Part shown: one piece after another, positions 11,558 to 24,355 of the stretch
Layout of the letters: each line of letters opens with the position of its first letter
How positions within the stretch are numbered: position 1 is the stretch's first letter
DNA from: Skeletonema tropicum
Taxonomy: Eukaryota; Bacillariophyta; Thalassiosirophyceae; Thalassiosirales; Thalassiosiraceae
NCBI GenBank assembly: GCA_037178625.1
Contig: CM074145.1
Span: forward strand, 1,984,001 to 2,048,000
Direction: 5' to 3'
DNA length: 64,000 bases
Program-made: the position numbers and the translations under genes
Notes under the pieces: generated by a model
What the model was told of the DNA's origin: nothing
Database searches by the model: none
What the model saw: only the letters and a program-made list of their open reading frames with translations

Positions 11558-13631
11558 CTACTGGCGGGAACCAAATGGTACCGTCGCCGCGGTACCACAC
11601 GACCGCCATCCAACTTTCTAAGTACAAAATAAAATTAACGGAGGAACTCATACTTCTTTTTGAGCCAAAAAATCCACTTGTGTTCATTCTGGATGACCCG
11701 CGAATCGGGCATCCCCGGCGGGCCGCCCGTTTTTCATCATCCACACCCACCACCACAAAAGTTGCACAACACCATGTGGTATGACTGCGTCCCTATCGAA
11801 CTACTATTAAATACTCAGCCGTCTTGATAATCCAATATGCCCTTTTTCAGATAGGAACGCATGGCAATATTTGTAGTTCAGCATTAAAAAAGGGCACTTT
11901 GGATACCTGCTAGGATTTAGGGGCCCTCACGTGGGCACGTAGACTCTATCCTACGATGCTCCGAGCCGATGAGGAACGAAGAAGAGATTGACAGCATATG
12001 CGGCCAACTCCACCATATAGTACCCTATCGCCTCATCAATCGATAATATACACTCATGACGATGTATCAGTGCCTTGGCGGCTGATAATTTGGCCGGAGA
12101 CGCCACATTCACAACAAGTAGCACCTCGTTCAAAGGCATCACGATAACACTCCACACTATCAACTTTACTGCCTTTCGATAACCGCAAACATTGTATCCA
12201 AGCCATCCTTCCTTACCCTTGTTTAACACTATGGTTATGGCCAACAATTGAGCCCATTGGAAGTGGTATGAAAGGCCGCCGTAGCTCCTACAAGTAATGC
12301 ATCAAGAACGCAAAAATATTTGTTTCCAATGGACACAACATCAACCAAATTTCGATGAAAGAAACACTCTTTGGTGGCTATCAACTGTTGCAATATCTTT
12401 TATTTGATAGGTCTCATGTGAGGATGTGAAAAGGACGATGTCGAGTTACTTAAACATCACATTAATAGTAATTAATGACATCATAATCAGTCACACGACT
12501 TCATCAATTATGAAAGAAAACCACTTATTCCATATTAATATCGCTGCAATGTAGCGCTATAACCATCCATTATACTCGTCTATATTATTGCCATTGTGTA
12601 GAAAGCCACAAATTTGTTTCTTTTGTTCATGAGGTTGATTGTTATATATTCTTGATGTGGAATCACCGGTGGAATGGTCATCTGTCAGTTATCAGTGATT
12701 CCAAACGATTTTGACCTATTCAAGTCCCAAAAGACGTCCAACGTATGTTGCATATTCATTGATCGCGATGCAACCCTTTTATTTGGCACGTAATACTTAT
12801 TATACGGCCATTATAGACTTGGGCGGAGAGTTTTGTTTTTGTCTCAGATTTTGAGCTGCCTATTGAAACAATAATTTCTCCGAGATGGTGCCGCCCACGA
12901 CATCATGTACCCGCATCTGGCTTGAAGTGACAAGAGTATTATCGAAATAGTATTGATGTTATTGGTTGGTGTGCGGAGAGTAGGCTTAGCAGCGGAGGCT
13001 ATTATCAATGCTTTTGTTATGATGATGTTGTGCTTGTGCCTGGTGCCTGCAAAAAGCTAGCAAAATCGGTAGGCGGTACTCGGCTACTAAGATTTTCAAT
13101 TTCACGTAGGAATTCATAGATATTTTGGCGGGCAAAAAACTTGGGCGGTCGTGACCATTTAGCAATTTTCACGCACAAAACACTAACAACATGAAAAGAG
13201 TCATAAAAATGGCAATGATACTCGACAAAAATACATAAAGTAAGCTAAACATAACATCCCAAACATTATTTATACATTATTTGTTGGATAAGAAACTATA
13301 ATTCGTCGATATGGAGCACCTATCGACAAATTTGAACTCAATAACTGCGATTTCGATCTAGAATGACGCATGCCTAATACCTACCTGCATACCGTAGACT
13401 CTTTGCTGCTGTGCGAGCATACTACATATAACGTTGACCAGTGGCTCTATCGAAAGCTATTAGTCTTTACTATCATATTATGCTCGGGGGTTGGGTTGGG
13501 GGGGCGACATGGAGGCGCAGAACCAACACATAAGGGTGTAGAACCATGTTTGTTGTGTTTTGTTAGTGTTTTGTGTGGGATTTAGCCACGGTACCATTTT
13601 TGTCGAGGTACGATTTAGTTCCCGCCAGTAG
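11558..13631. mobile_element. Non-autonomous DNA transposon-like TIR element
   Basis: The termini are inverted repeats. The left end reads ctactggcgggaaccaaat and the complement of the right end reads ctactggcgggaactaaat, with further similarity (gtacc) over about 25 bp. The 4-bp sequence ATTG flanks both sides (11554-11557 and 13632-13635). Removing the element plus one ATTG restores a continuous 5S gene. The 2,074-bp interior has no frame above about 100 codons and no transposase motif, so it is non-autonomous or decayed. I cannot assign a superfamily. Confidence 0.75.
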
Positions 13632-14096
13632 ATTGCACACACGCGGGCCAGGTTAAATCCTACATAGAACGAGCTGATTCAATTTGGAAATCGAAAAAAT
13701 GAAACAATCACTACGATACGGGGGATCCTACAAAAGCCCAGACCCAAGCACCTGCTACACACAAATATTCGGGAGAACGGTTTTTGTTAGGCAAACGGCT
13801 CAGCAGGACTCTAGCTGCCATTCAAGCACTTTATGAGAGCAACAATGGCCCGATAACAGCATCATCACTTAATGATGACCAAATTTCATATTCATTGTAC
13901 AGTACAGGTGGCAGATCTACTTCACAAAGGAGTAGCTCTCAGTCGACTCAAGAGTCTTCCCAGCCTCAGCCATTCACAGATGCTTTTCTTTTTCAAATAC
14001 CAGTGATACGTAGCTAGTTTACCGTAGCCAGAAATAACCTAAAACCCCAACACAGTACTACGGTGGGGGACCACGTTGGAATCCCTGGTGTTGTTC
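13632..14096 (+). pseudogene. 3' half of the same orphan 5S gene, interrupted
   Basis: 13632-13655 continues the 5S gene (cgggccaggtta), and 14055-14096 completes it (gtactacggtgggggacc through to the 3' end), followed by the Pol III stop TTTT at 14097. The segment between (13656-14054) is foreign to 5S. The two halves plus 11501-11557 account for a full gene. Downstream, 14101-14262 still resembles the array spacer (ttttgctccttttg, then ctttcttttgctcggc), so a whole 5S unit once stood here. Confidence 0.85.
13656..14054. other. 399-bp insertion within the orphan 5S gene
   Basis: This segment splits the 5S 3' half exactly between ggtta and gtacta. I see no clear terminal repeats or target duplication. 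It contains a short serine- and glutamine-rich open frame without an ATG start, possibly a captured exon. Its origin is unknown. Confidence 0.5.
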
Positions 14097-15641
14097 TTTT
14101 GCTCCTTTTGATCGCACTATGCACTACTCCTTTTGCCTCCTCTCATTGTAGCCTCGAAAAGTATCTGCCCTGCCTACAGTTAATACGATGCAATGTCGCG
14201 CATATGTGAGTATTGTACGCACCCGCCTTCTTCCTTTCTTTTGCTCGGCCGAGCGTGGAATAAAGAACATTATTCCTGGCTTTTAGAACATCTAAGCGCC
14301 CTTCCGAAGCCTTCCATTTTTATCTGTTTCTTGCTGACATAAAATTGATGCCTGCCAACCGCCACCTTTTCACTGCTATCTTCGACATCTGTTATCTCCA
14401 CTCATCATGTCCTCACCTCCACCAGCATCAGAGGGAGCCTTCCTCCACTTGAGCTCGAGGAACCACAACTGTCACCTGCTGTTGTTTCAAGCAGCTGCAA
14501 CAATGATGTACCTGATCCCCCGATGATCCCATTCTTCATGTGTTAGTGTTAGATGGTTCTAATGATGATGATGACGATAGTGTACTCCAACAGATCGGCT
14601 CTCTTGATGACAATGACAGCATTAATGACACGGTATCTACCAGCTACGTGATTCTTCATTTCGACAATATCACTGAAGAAGCAGAAGAAGGCATCACTGC
14701 AGAAGATATTGGTTACATTTTGGAAGATATTACTTCGCTTCTGGGGCAGTAGTTGTTTAGGTTCATTGTCTTTCTTCCGTATAGATGGCATGGACGGCAT
14801 GGACGGCATGGGGAAGCAGAGATGATCGATTTGAGTGCACATTATTCTCGATCTGCATGAATGAATAATGTCCACTATTCCACCGAAATCCTACAATAGA
14901 GAAAAATGAACTTCAGAGCTGTCTCTGGTATCCAAACGCCACTTGTCTTGGGACAAGGGGGAAATGTCACCCCCTTTTTTGGTCGAATTTAGAGAGAAGA
15001 TGAAGAAGTATCCTTTATCCTCTCTACTTCTTCCTTTTCCCTGTTGACATGCGTGTATCATTTGGTGGACCCGATATAGATTGATGAAGGCTTACAAAGT
15101 AAGTCTGCATCTGCGCATAACAACAACAAGGGTCGAGTTTGATAAGTAGACTGACATCTACATCTGAAGAGCAATCTGTGGTGCAAGCAAAGAAAAAAGA
15201 ATTTATGTAAGTATTTTGCCTAAAACCTAGGGGCCCGCTCTGATTCGTTGGAAGTATAATAACTAGCATTCATAATCTACGACTTGGTACTGCTACCAAA
15301 AGCTGTGGGATAAAGTAAGTAAGTACTGATGATTATAATTTTTATGACAATCAGATATTCTCATGAGTCACGAGAAACGAAAAGTATCTATTCTCTATTC
15401 TGTCGTGCTCAATCCCATCTCATTCAGCAGCAGTCTTCGGGTTCTCGATTGCACTTGTGTGGGAGCTCTTTCAACCAACTCGTTGAGTTTGAAGGTAACA
15501 CACTCATAAATAGTTCACTCAAATAAGATAACATTCAATTACTTCAATGAAGCTAACTAACTTACCAATAAGCACTGTTTAAACAAGCTATATTATCCGG
15601 AATACCTCAGCTCTCTAGACTAGAGACGTAATTACATTCAC
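14097..15641. other. Intergenic region with spacer relic and small unassigned ORF
   Basis: 14101-14262 is diverged 5S spacer. A 70-aa acidic frame at 14540-14752 (around DDDDDSVLQQIGSLDD and ITAEDIGYILEDIT) may be a leftover exon but has no partner exons that I can connect. A 9-bp unit (ggcatggac) is repeated nearly three times at 14787-14811. The rest is featureless. The right end should contain the ankyrin gene promoter. Confidence 0.45.
14787..14811. repeat. 9-bp tandem repeat, 2.8 copies
   Basis: The unit ggcatggac occurs at 14787, 14796 and partially at 14805. This is a minor microsatellite-like feature. Confidence 0.9.
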
Positions 15642-16676
15642 ATGGGAGCAACTTCATCAGTCTACTCTTACAAAGGCGAACAGCTCCGGAACAGTCCGAC
15701 ATCATGGCAGCAGAATGGAGAGAAAAAGTTCCTCTTCGGGCATTGGGTGTTGAATGGAGATCAAACAGGGAGTGTGTTAGAAAATGGAGATCCAGGAGGA
15801 AGTATTGCTATTCGATATGTTATTCAAAATAATAAGGAGAAGACTCAAGTCTGGGCTAGTCCAAATTCAGATATTGATTTGAACTCCAAACCCATCAGAG
15901 AGTGGTATGGGAATCCTACCTCCAATAATGCAGATATCCTATGCAGAAATGGCCATACGATTCAAGTAAGACTCGACAATCCAGACAATCCTGGATCTGA
16001 AGACCAGTCTTTGCAGGTCATTTTGAATGGGAGAGATCTCGATGGTGAACCGGATGATCATATCACTAACACGCCGCTTCTTTGGGCTTGCGCTAATGGT
16101 CGGGTTGATGCGATCAAGCTCTTAATTGAGAACGGGGCAAAAGTCGACGACAAGAATAATTACGAGAATACGCCGCTCCATTTTGCTTGCATTAGGGGAC
16201 ATGTTAATGCGGTAAAGCTTCTCCTTGAAAAGGGAGCAGACGTCACTGCCAAGAATGATGATGGGATTACGCCGCTCCATCTCGCTTGCGGTGCGGGACA
16301 AGTTGATGCGGTCAAGCTTCTCGTTGAAAAGGGAGCAGACGTCACTGCCAAGAATGATGATGGGATTACGCCGCTCCATCTTGCTGGCGGTCATGGACAA
16401 GTTGATATGACCAAGCTTCTCATTGAAAAGGGAGCAAACGTTAATGCCAAGGGTAATGCCGGGGCTACGCCGCTCCATCTTGCTTGCAATAATGGACAAG
16501 TTGATGTGGCCGAGCTTCTCATTGAAAAGGGAGCAGATGTCAATGCCAAGGATAATGATGGAGATACGCCGCTCCGTTGGGCCATGGCGGGAGGCAAAGA
16601 AGAAATGGTCATTTTTATGGTTAAAGAGGAGATGAAAGTGAAAGCGTTAGAGTTCACCTTAGAAGAGCTTGATTGA
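15642..16676 (+). CDS. Ankyrin-repeat protein with N-terminal myristoylation-like motif
   Basis: An intronless 344-aa frame. The N-terminus MGATSSVYS fits the glycine-2/serine-6 pattern of N-myristoylation, so membrane anchoring is possible. Residues 10-140 form a unique domain I do not recognise (GHWVLNGDQTGSVLENGDPGG, later DILCRNGHTIQVRL). Six ankyrin repeats follow from about residue 142 to 335, most with the canonical TPLHLAC...GQVD...LLIEKGADV pattern. Repeats 3 and 4 contain a stretch of over 50 identical nucleotides, a sign of very recent repeat duplication. A short charged tail ends the protein. Ankyrin repeats mediate protein binding, and no catalytic domain is visible. Partner and pathway are unknown. 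Confidence 0.9.
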   Translation: MGATSSVYSYKGEQLRNSPTSWQQNGEKKFLFGHWVLNGDQTGSVLENGDPGGSIAIRYVIQNNKEKTQVWASPNSDIDLNSKPIREWYGNPTSNNADILCRNGHTIQVRLDNPDNPGSEDQSLQVILNGRDLDGEPDDHITNTPLLWACANGRVDAIKLLIENGAKVDDKNNYENTPLHFACIRGHVNAVKLLLEKGADVTAKNDDGITPLHLACGAGQVDAVKLLVEKGADVTAKNDDGITPLHLAGGHGQVDMTKLLIEKGANVNAKGNAGATPLHLACNNGQVDVAELLIEKGADVNAKDNDGDTPLRWAMAGGKEEMVIFMVKEEMKVKALEFTLEELD

Positions 16677-17165
16677 AAGCACGGACTGGACTGATAGGGA
16701 CGTGAAAGAAGGGCAAAAGCAAGCGCGAAAGAAGGAGCAATAGAAATCATATTTAAGGAAGTCTTGGAGGGTATTCATTATCTTTGTCTATGCTTTGTTC
16801 GAAATAACAAGATATGTATAGCGCCTTCATTCATCTGAACTTTGACGTTTTTGTTGATAGATCATGCAATTATGTTACATAGAGAAGATCAATCAAAGAC
16901 AAAATAGTCTGACCAGAATTCAACCATGGGCTACTTGCCTAGCTAGCCTTGGCATACTTTCCACTTGGTTTTCACGCCAGATGACGCAACATCTTCCATG
17001 ATGCAATTATGCATTATGAAATTACCAGAGAAAAACGAGTTTTCTCAACACAACGGAAAACGGGCATCTTCACTTCGAATGTTGACAATACACCCCCTCA
17101 ACCTCGATTACATCCTACCATCCATCCATGCCTATACCTGTCACCAACAAATCAAGTCACTTCTA
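16677..17165. other. Intergenic region before the 5S array
   Basis: Nothing convincing is seen beyond the ankyrin gene 3' flank. The small ORFs here lack domain features. Confidence 0.5.
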
Positions 17166-17459
17166 CCAATCTGCTGAGACTAGTTTGGCTCCAACTCGAT
17201 CAAAGAGACATCCTTCCAGTCATGTGAATAAGTCTCTGTGAAGAGTAATACATAATATACATCATAGAGTGATGTATCTTTTACCTCCGTCTTGGCACCT
17301 TGGGTCAAAGATGGCGAGTTTAGTCGAGCGCGAAGCAGTCGATATCCTCAAGGGAATGAAATAGAAGAAGTGAACGCAGTTTCAGCGCAAAACAGCAGAG
17401 CAACAAAGTAAGTAGATAAAATATGCAGTTTGTAGTGTTTGTATGGTCCCGATGCGACA

Positions 17460-17576
17460 GGAACGACCATACCACAGTGACAGCACCGCTTCCCGTCTGC
17501 TCAGCGAAGTTAAGCACTGTCGGGCCAGGTTAGTACTACGGTGGGGGACCACGTTGGAATCCCTGGTGTTGTTCTT
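17460..17576 (+). rRNA. 5S rRNA, array copy 1
   Basis: About 117 nt. The start ggaacgaccataccacagtg and end ggtgttgttc form the closing stem. Internal Pol III control elements are visible: A-box region agcgaagttaagcact, then gtcgggccaggttag, and C-box region tacggtgggggacc. A TTTT terminator follows directly. The 5' end is set by the stem and may be off by 1-2 nt. 5S rRNA is a component of the large ribosomal subunit. Confidence 0.95.
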
Positions 17577-18321
17577 TTGCTCCTTTTGCCATTCATTTTG
17601 GCCCCTACTTACTCTGTCTACAATACGAAACATTATTGCACTTATATTTACTACCCGCCTTTGTCCTGTTTCTTTTGCTCGGCCTTCCCTCTTGCAGGTT
17701 TGGTGGCCGAATTTTGAGAAGTCGTGATTAAGATAAGAAGCTGGCTGCGTTGTATATATTGTATGTCTCATCGTCCGTCTATCTTCAGTCATCCAGACGT
17801 AGATGAAAGATGTCAAGAGCTCAACCTGCTGATCCTCGTTTGGCTCCATCTTCATGAGAAGCGTTATCCCCTCTCTCTCAGCTATGTCTGACATGTCGTA
17901 GATCGAAGTTGAAGCCTTCCACACGTCTACTGGTCCACTGCTGGCGCTGCTGAGCCGAGGCCGAGTGCAATGCTCCCCACGAAGAGTTCAATCTGCTGAG
18001 ACTATAATAGGATTGGCTCCAGCTCGATTTCGATTGGAATCCATTCATAGTGAATCTCTGTCTCTGTGTACAATAGTCAGTCCTCTCGCTGAGCTGAGGA
18101 TGACGAGTAATACATAATATACATCATAGAGTGATGTATCTTTTACCTCCGTCTTGGCACCTTGGGTCAAAGATGGCGAGTTTAGTCGAGCGCGAAGCAG
18201 TCGATATCCTCAAGGGAATGAAATAGAAGAAGTGAACGCAGTTTCAGCGCAAAACAGCAGAGCAACAAAGTAAGTAGATAAAATATGCAGTTTGTAGTGT
18301 TTGTATGGTCCCGATGCGACA

Positions 18322-18438
18322 GGAACGACCATACCACAGTGACAGCACCGCTTCCCGTCTGCTCAGCGAAGTTAAGCACTGTCGGGCCAGGTTAGTACTA
18401 CGGTGGGGGACCACGTTGGAATCCCTGGTGTTGTTCTT
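18322..18438 (+). rRNA. 5S rRNA, array copy 2
   Basis: Identical in sequence to copy 1, 862 bp downstream, with the same TTTT stop. Confidence 0.95.
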
Positions 18439-19183
18439 TTGCTCCTTTTGCCATTCATTTTGGCCCCTACTTACTCTGTCTACAATACGAAACATTATTG
18501 CACTTATATTTACTACCCGCCTTTGTCCTGTTTCTTTTGCTCGGCCTTCCCTCTTGCAGGTTTGGTGGCCGAATTTTGAGAAGTCGTGATTAAGATAAGA
18601 AGCTGGCTGCGTTGTATATATTGTATGTCTCATCGTCCGTCTATCTTCAGTCATCCAGACGTAGATGAAAGATGTCAAGAGCTCAACCTGCTGATCCTCG
18701 TTTGGCTCCATCTTCATGAGAAGCGTTATCCCCTCTCTCTCAGCTATGTCTGACATGTCGTAGATCGAAGTTGAAGCCTTCCACACGTCTACTGGTCCAC
18801 TGCTGGCGCTGCTGAGCCGAGGCCGAGTGCAATGCTCCCCACGAAGAGTTCAATCTGCTGAGACTATAATAGGATTGGCTCCAGCTCGATTTCGATTGGA
18901 ATCCATTCATAGTGAATCTCTGTCTCTGTGTACAATAGTCAGTCCTCTCGCTGAGCTGAGGATGACGAGTAATACATAATATACATCATAGAGTGATGTA
19001 TCTTTTACCTCCGTCTTGGCACCTTGGGTCAAAGATGGCGAGTTTAGTCGAGCGCGAAGCAGTCGATATCCTCAAGGGAATGAAATAGAAGAAGTGAACG
19101 CAGTTTCAGCGCAAAACAGCAGAGCAACAAAGTAAGTAGATAAAATATGCAGTTTGTAGTGTTTGTATGGTCCCGATGCGACA

Positions 19184-19300
19184 GGAACGACCATACCACA
19201 GTGACAGCACCGCTTCCCGTCTGCTCAGCGAAGTTAAGCACTGTCGGGCCAGGTTAGTACTACGGTGGGGGACCACGTTGGAATCCCTGGTGTTGTTCTT
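19184..19300 (+). rRNA. 5S rRNA, array copy 3
   Basis: Identical to copy 1; 862 bp after copy 2. Confidence 0.95.
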
Positions 19301-20045
19301 TTGCTCCTTTTGCCATTCATTTTGGCCCCTACTTACTCTGTCTACAATACGAAACATTATTGCACTTATATTTACTACCCGCCTTTGTCCTGTTTCTTTT
19401 GCTCGGCCTTCCCTCTTGCAGGTTTGGTGGCCGAATTTTGAGAAGTCGTGATTAAGATAAGAAGCTGGCTGCGTTGTATATATTGTATGTCTCATCGTCC
19501 GTCTATCTTCAGTCATCCAGACGTAGATGAAAGATGTCAAGAGCTCAACCTGCTGATCCTCGTTTGGCTCCATCTTCATGAGAAGCGTTATCCCCTCTCT
19601 CTCAGCTATGTCTGACATGTCGTAGATCGAAGTTGAAGCCTTCCACACGTCTACTGGTCCACTGCTGGCGCTGCTGAGCCGAGGCCGAGTGCAATGCTCC
19701 CCACGAAGAGTTCAATCTGCTGAGACTATAATAGGATTGGCTCCAGCTCGATTTCGATTGGAATCCATTCATAGTGAATCTCTGTCTCTGTGTACAATAG
19801 TCAGTCCTCTCGCTGAGCTGAGGATGACGAGTAATACATAATATACATCATAGAGTGATGTATCTTTTACCTCCGTCTTGGCACCTTGGGTCAAAGATGG
19901 CGAGTTTAGTCGAGCGCGAAGCAGTCGATATCCTCAAGGGAATGAAATAGAAGAAGTGAACGCAGTTTCAGCGCAAAACAGCAGAGCAACAAAGTAAGTA
20001 GATAAAATATGCAGTTTGTAGTGTTTGTATGGTCCCGATGCGACA

Positions 20046-20162
20046 GGAACGACCATACCACAGTGACAGCACCGCTTCCCGTCTGCTCAGCGAAGTTAAG
20101 CACTGTCGGGCCAGGTTAGTACTACGGTGGGGGACCACGTTGGAATCCCTGGTGTTGTTCTT
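20046..20162 (+). rRNA. 5S rRNA, array copy 4
   Basis: Identical to copy 1. The spacer after it carries a private extra G (taaggataag near 20317), making this unit 863 bp. Confidence 0.95.
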
Positions 20163-20908
20163 TTGCTCCTTTTGCCATTCATTTTGGCCCCTACTTACTC
20201 TGTCTACAATACGAAACATTATTGCACTTATATTTACTACCCGCCTTTGTCCTGTTTCTTTTGCTCGGCCTTCCCTCTTGCAGGTTTGGTGGCCGAATTT
20301 TGAGAAGTCGTGATTAAGGATAAGAAGCTGGCTGCGTTGTATATATTGTATGTCTCATCGTCCGTCTATCTTCAGTCATCCAGACGTAGATGAAAGATGT
20401 CAAGAGCTCAACCTGCTGATCCTCGTTTGGCTCCATCTTCATGAGAAGCGTTATCCCCTCTCTCTCAGCTATGTCTGACATGTCGTAGATCGAAGTTGAA
20501 GCCTTCCACACGTCTACTGGTCCACTGCTGGCGCTGCTGAGCCGAGGCCGAGTGCAATGCTCCCCACGAAGAGTTCAATCTGCTGAGACTATAATAGGAT
20601 TGGCTCCAGCTCGATTTCGATTGGAATCCATTCATAGTGAATCTCTGTCTCTGTGTACAATAGTCAGTCCTCTCGCTGAGCTGAGGATGACGAGTAATAC
20701 ATAATATACATCATAGAGTGATGTATCTTTTACCTCCGTCTTGGCACCTTGGGTCAAAGATGGCGAGTTTAGTCGAGCGCGAAGCAGTCGATATCCTCAA
20801 GGGAATGAAATAGAAGAAGTGAACGCAGTTTCAGCGCAAAACAGCAGAGCAACAAAGTAAGTAGATAAAATATGCAGTTTGTAGTGTTTGTATGGTCCCG
20901 ATGCGACA

Positions 20909-21025
20909 GGAACGACCATACCACAGTGACAGCACCGCTTCCCGTCTGCTCAGCGAAGTTAAGCACTGTCGGGCCAGGTTAGTACTACGGTGGGGGACCA
21001 CGTTGGAATCCCTGGTGTTGTTCTT
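20909..21025 (+). rRNA. 5S rRNA, array copy 5
   Basis: Identical to copy 1; spacing returns to 862 bp. Confidence 0.95.
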
Positions 21026-21770
21026 TTGCTCCTTTTGCCATTCATTTTGGCCCCTACTTACTCTGTCTACAATACGAAACATTATTGCACTTATATTTAC
21101 TACCCGCCTTTGTCCTGTTTCTTTTGCTCGGCCTTCCCTCTTGCAGGTTTGGTGGCCGAATTTTGAGAAGTCGTGATTAAGATAAGAAGCTGGCTGCGTT
21201 GTATATATTGTATGTCTCATCGTCCGTCTATCTTCAGTCATCCAGACGTAGATGAAAGATGTCAAGAGCTCAACCTGCTGATCCTCGTTTGGCTCCATCT
21301 TCATGAGAAGCGTTATCCCCTCTCTCTCAGCTATGTCTGACATGTCGTAGATCGAAGTTGAAGCCTTCCACACGTCTACTGGTCCACTGCTGGCGCTGCT
21401 GAGCCGAGGCCGAGTGCAATGCTCCCCACGAAGAGTTCAATCTGCTGAGACTATAATAGGATTGGCTCCAGCTCGATTTCGATTGGAATCCATTCATAGT
21501 GAATCTCTGTCTCTGTGTACAATAGTCAGTCCTCTCGCTGAGCTGAGGATGACGAGTAATACATAATATACATCATAGAGTGATGTATCTTTTACCTCCG
21601 TCTTGGCACCTTGGGTCAAAGATGGCGAGTTTAGTCGAGCGCGAAGCAGTCGATATCCTCAAGGGAATGAAATAGAAGAAGTGAACGCAGTTTCAGCGCA
21701 AAACAGCAGAGCAACAAAGTAAGTAGATAAAATATGCAGTTTGTAGTGTTTGTATGGTCCCGATGCGACA

Positions 21771-21887
21771 GGAACGACCATACCACAGTGACAGCACCGC
21801 TTCCCGTCTGCTCAGCGAAGTTAAGCACTGTCGGGCCAGGTTAGTACTACGGTGGGGGACCACGTTGGAATCCCTGGTGTTGTTCTT
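21771..21887 (+). rRNA. 5S rRNA, array copy 6
   Basis: Identical to copy 1. Confidence 0.95.
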
Positions 21888-22632
21888 TTGCTCCTTTTGC
21901 CATTCATTTTGGCCCCTACTTACTCTGTCTACAATACGAAACATTATTGCACTTATATTTACTACCCGCCTTTGTCCTGTTTCTTTTGCTCGGCCTTCCC
22001 TCTTGCAGGTTTGGTGGCCGAATTTTGAGAAGTCGTGATTAAGATAAGAAGCTGGCTGCGTTGTATATATTGTATGTCTCATCGTCCGTCTATCTTCAGT
22101 CATCCAGACGTAGATGAAAGATGTCAAGAGCTCAACCTGCTGATCCTCGTTTGGCTCCATCTTCATGAGAAGCGTTATCCCCTCTCTCTCAGCTATGTCT
22201 GACATGTCGTAGATCGAAGTTGAAGCCTTCCACACGTCTACTGGTCCACTGCTGGCGCTGCTGAGCCGAGGCCGAGTGCAATGCTCCCCACGAAGAGTTC
22301 AATCTGCTGAGACTATAATAGGATTGGCTCCAGCTCGATTTCGATTGGAATCCATTCATAGTGAATCTCTGTCTCTGTGTACAATAGTCAGTCCTCTCGC
22401 TGAGCTGAGGATGACGAGTAATACATAATATACATCATAGAGTGATGTATCTTTTACCTCCGTCTTGGCACCTTGGGTCAAAGATGGCGAGTTTAGTCGA
22501 GCGCGAAGCAGTCGATATCCTCAAGGGAATGAAATAGAAGAAGTGAACGCAGTTTCAGCGCAAAACAGCAGAGCAACAAAGTAAGTAGATAAAATATGCA
22601 GTTTGTAGTGTTTGTATGGTCCCGATGCGACA

Positions 22633-22749
22633 GGAACGACCATACCACAGTGACAGCACCGCTTCCCGTCTGCTCAGCGAAGTTAAGCACTGTCGGGCCA
22701 GGTTAGTACTACGGTGGGGGACCACGTTGGAATCCCTGGTGTTGTTCTT
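22633..22749 (+). rRNA. 5S rRNA, array copy 7
   Basis: Identical to copy 1. Confidence 0.95.
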
Positions 22750-23494
22750 TTGCTCCTTTTGCCATTCATTTTGGCCCCTACTTACTCTGTCTACAATACG
22801 AAACATTATTGCACTTATATTTACTACCCGCCTTTGTCCTGTTTCTTTTGCTCGGCCTTCCCTCTTGCAGGTTTGGTGGCCGAATTTTGAGAAGTCGTGA
22901 TTAAGATAAGAAGCTGGCTGCGTTGTATATATTGTATGTCTCATCGTCCGTCTATCTTCAGTCATCCAGACGTAGATGAAAGATGTCAAGAGCTCAACCT
23001 GCTGATCCTCGTTTGGCTCCATCTTCATGAGAAGCGTTATCCCCTCTCTCTCAGCTATGTCTGACATGTCGTAGATCGAAGTTGAAGCCTTCCACACGTC
23101 TACTGGTCCACTGCTGGCGCTGCTGAGCCGAGGCCGAGTGCAATGCTCCCCACGAAGAGTTCAATCTGCTGAGACTATAATAGGATTGGCTCCAGCTCGA
23201 TTTCGATTGGAATCCATTCATAGTGAATCTCTGTCTCTGTGTACAATAGTCAGTCCTCTCGCTGAGCTGAGGATGACGAGTAATACATAATATACATCAT
23301 AGAGTGATGTATCTTTTACCTCCGTCTTGGCACCTTGGGTCAAAGATGGCGAGTTTAGTCGAGCGCGAAGCAGTCGATATCCTCAAGGGAATGAAATAGA
23401 AGAAGTGAACGCAGTTTCAGCGCAAAACAGCAGAGCAACAAAGTAAGTAGATAAAATATGCAGTTTGTAGTGTTTGTATGGTCCCGATGCGACA

Positions 23495-23611
23495 GGAACG
23501 ACCATACCACAGTGACAGCACCGCTTCCCGTCTGCTCAGCGAAGTTAAGCACTGTCGGGCCAGGTTAGTACTACGGTGGGGGACCACGTTGGAATCCCTG
23601 GTGTTGTTCTT
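23495..23611 (+). rRNA. 5S rRNA, array copy 8
   Basis: Identical to copy 1. Its spacer lacks one A (gattagataag near 23764), making the unit 861 bp. Confidence 0.95.
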
Positions 23612-24355
23612 TTGCTCCTTTTGCCATTCATTTTGGCCCCTACTTACTCTGTCTACAATACGAAACATTATTGCACTTATATTTACTACCCGCCTTTGTC
23701 CTGTTTCTTTTGCTCGGCCTTCCCTCTTGCAGGTTTGGTGGCCGAATTTTGAGAAGTCGTGATTAGATAAGAAGCTGGCTGCGTTGTATATATTGTATGT
23801 CTCATCGTCCGTCTATCTTCAGTCATCCAGACGTAGATGAAAGATGTCAAGAGCTCAACCTGCTGATCCTCGTTTGGCTCCATCTTCATGAGAAGCGTTA
23901 TCCCCTCTCTCTCAGCTATGTCTGACATGTCGTAGATCGAAGTTGAAGCCTTCCACACGTCTACTGGTCCACTGCTGGCGCTGCTGAGCCGAGGCCGAGT
24001 GCAATGCTCCCCACGAAGAGTTCAATCTGCTGAGACTATAATAGGATTGGCTCCAGCTCGATTTCGATTGGAATCCATTCATAGTGAATCTCTGTCTCTG
24101 TGTACAATAGTCAGTCCTCTCGCTGAGCTGAGGATGACGAGTAATACATAATATACATCATAGAGTGATGTATCTTTTACCTCCGTCTTGGCACCTTGGG
24201 TCAAAGATGGCGAGTTTAGTCGAGCGCGAAGCAGTCGATATCCTCAAGGGAATGAAATAGAAGAAGTGAACGCAGTTTCAGCGCAAAACAGCAGAGCAAC
24301 AAAGTAAGTAGATAAAATATGCAGTTTGTAGTGTTTGTATGGTCCCGATGCGACA

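Noticed and set aside
13784..14017. 78-codon frame in the 399-bp insertion
   Set aside because: No ATG start, Ser/Gln-rich low complexity, no partner exons; not called as a gene.
16122..16750. Antisense ORFs opposite the ankyrin gene
   Set aside because: Mirror images of the repeat coding sequence with no independent features.
18500..18600. Possible U2 snRNA in the 5S spacer (tgctcggccttccctcttgc)
   Set aside because: Only a dozen bases resemble the U2 5' end; the branch-site region, Sm site context and stem-loops do not follow.
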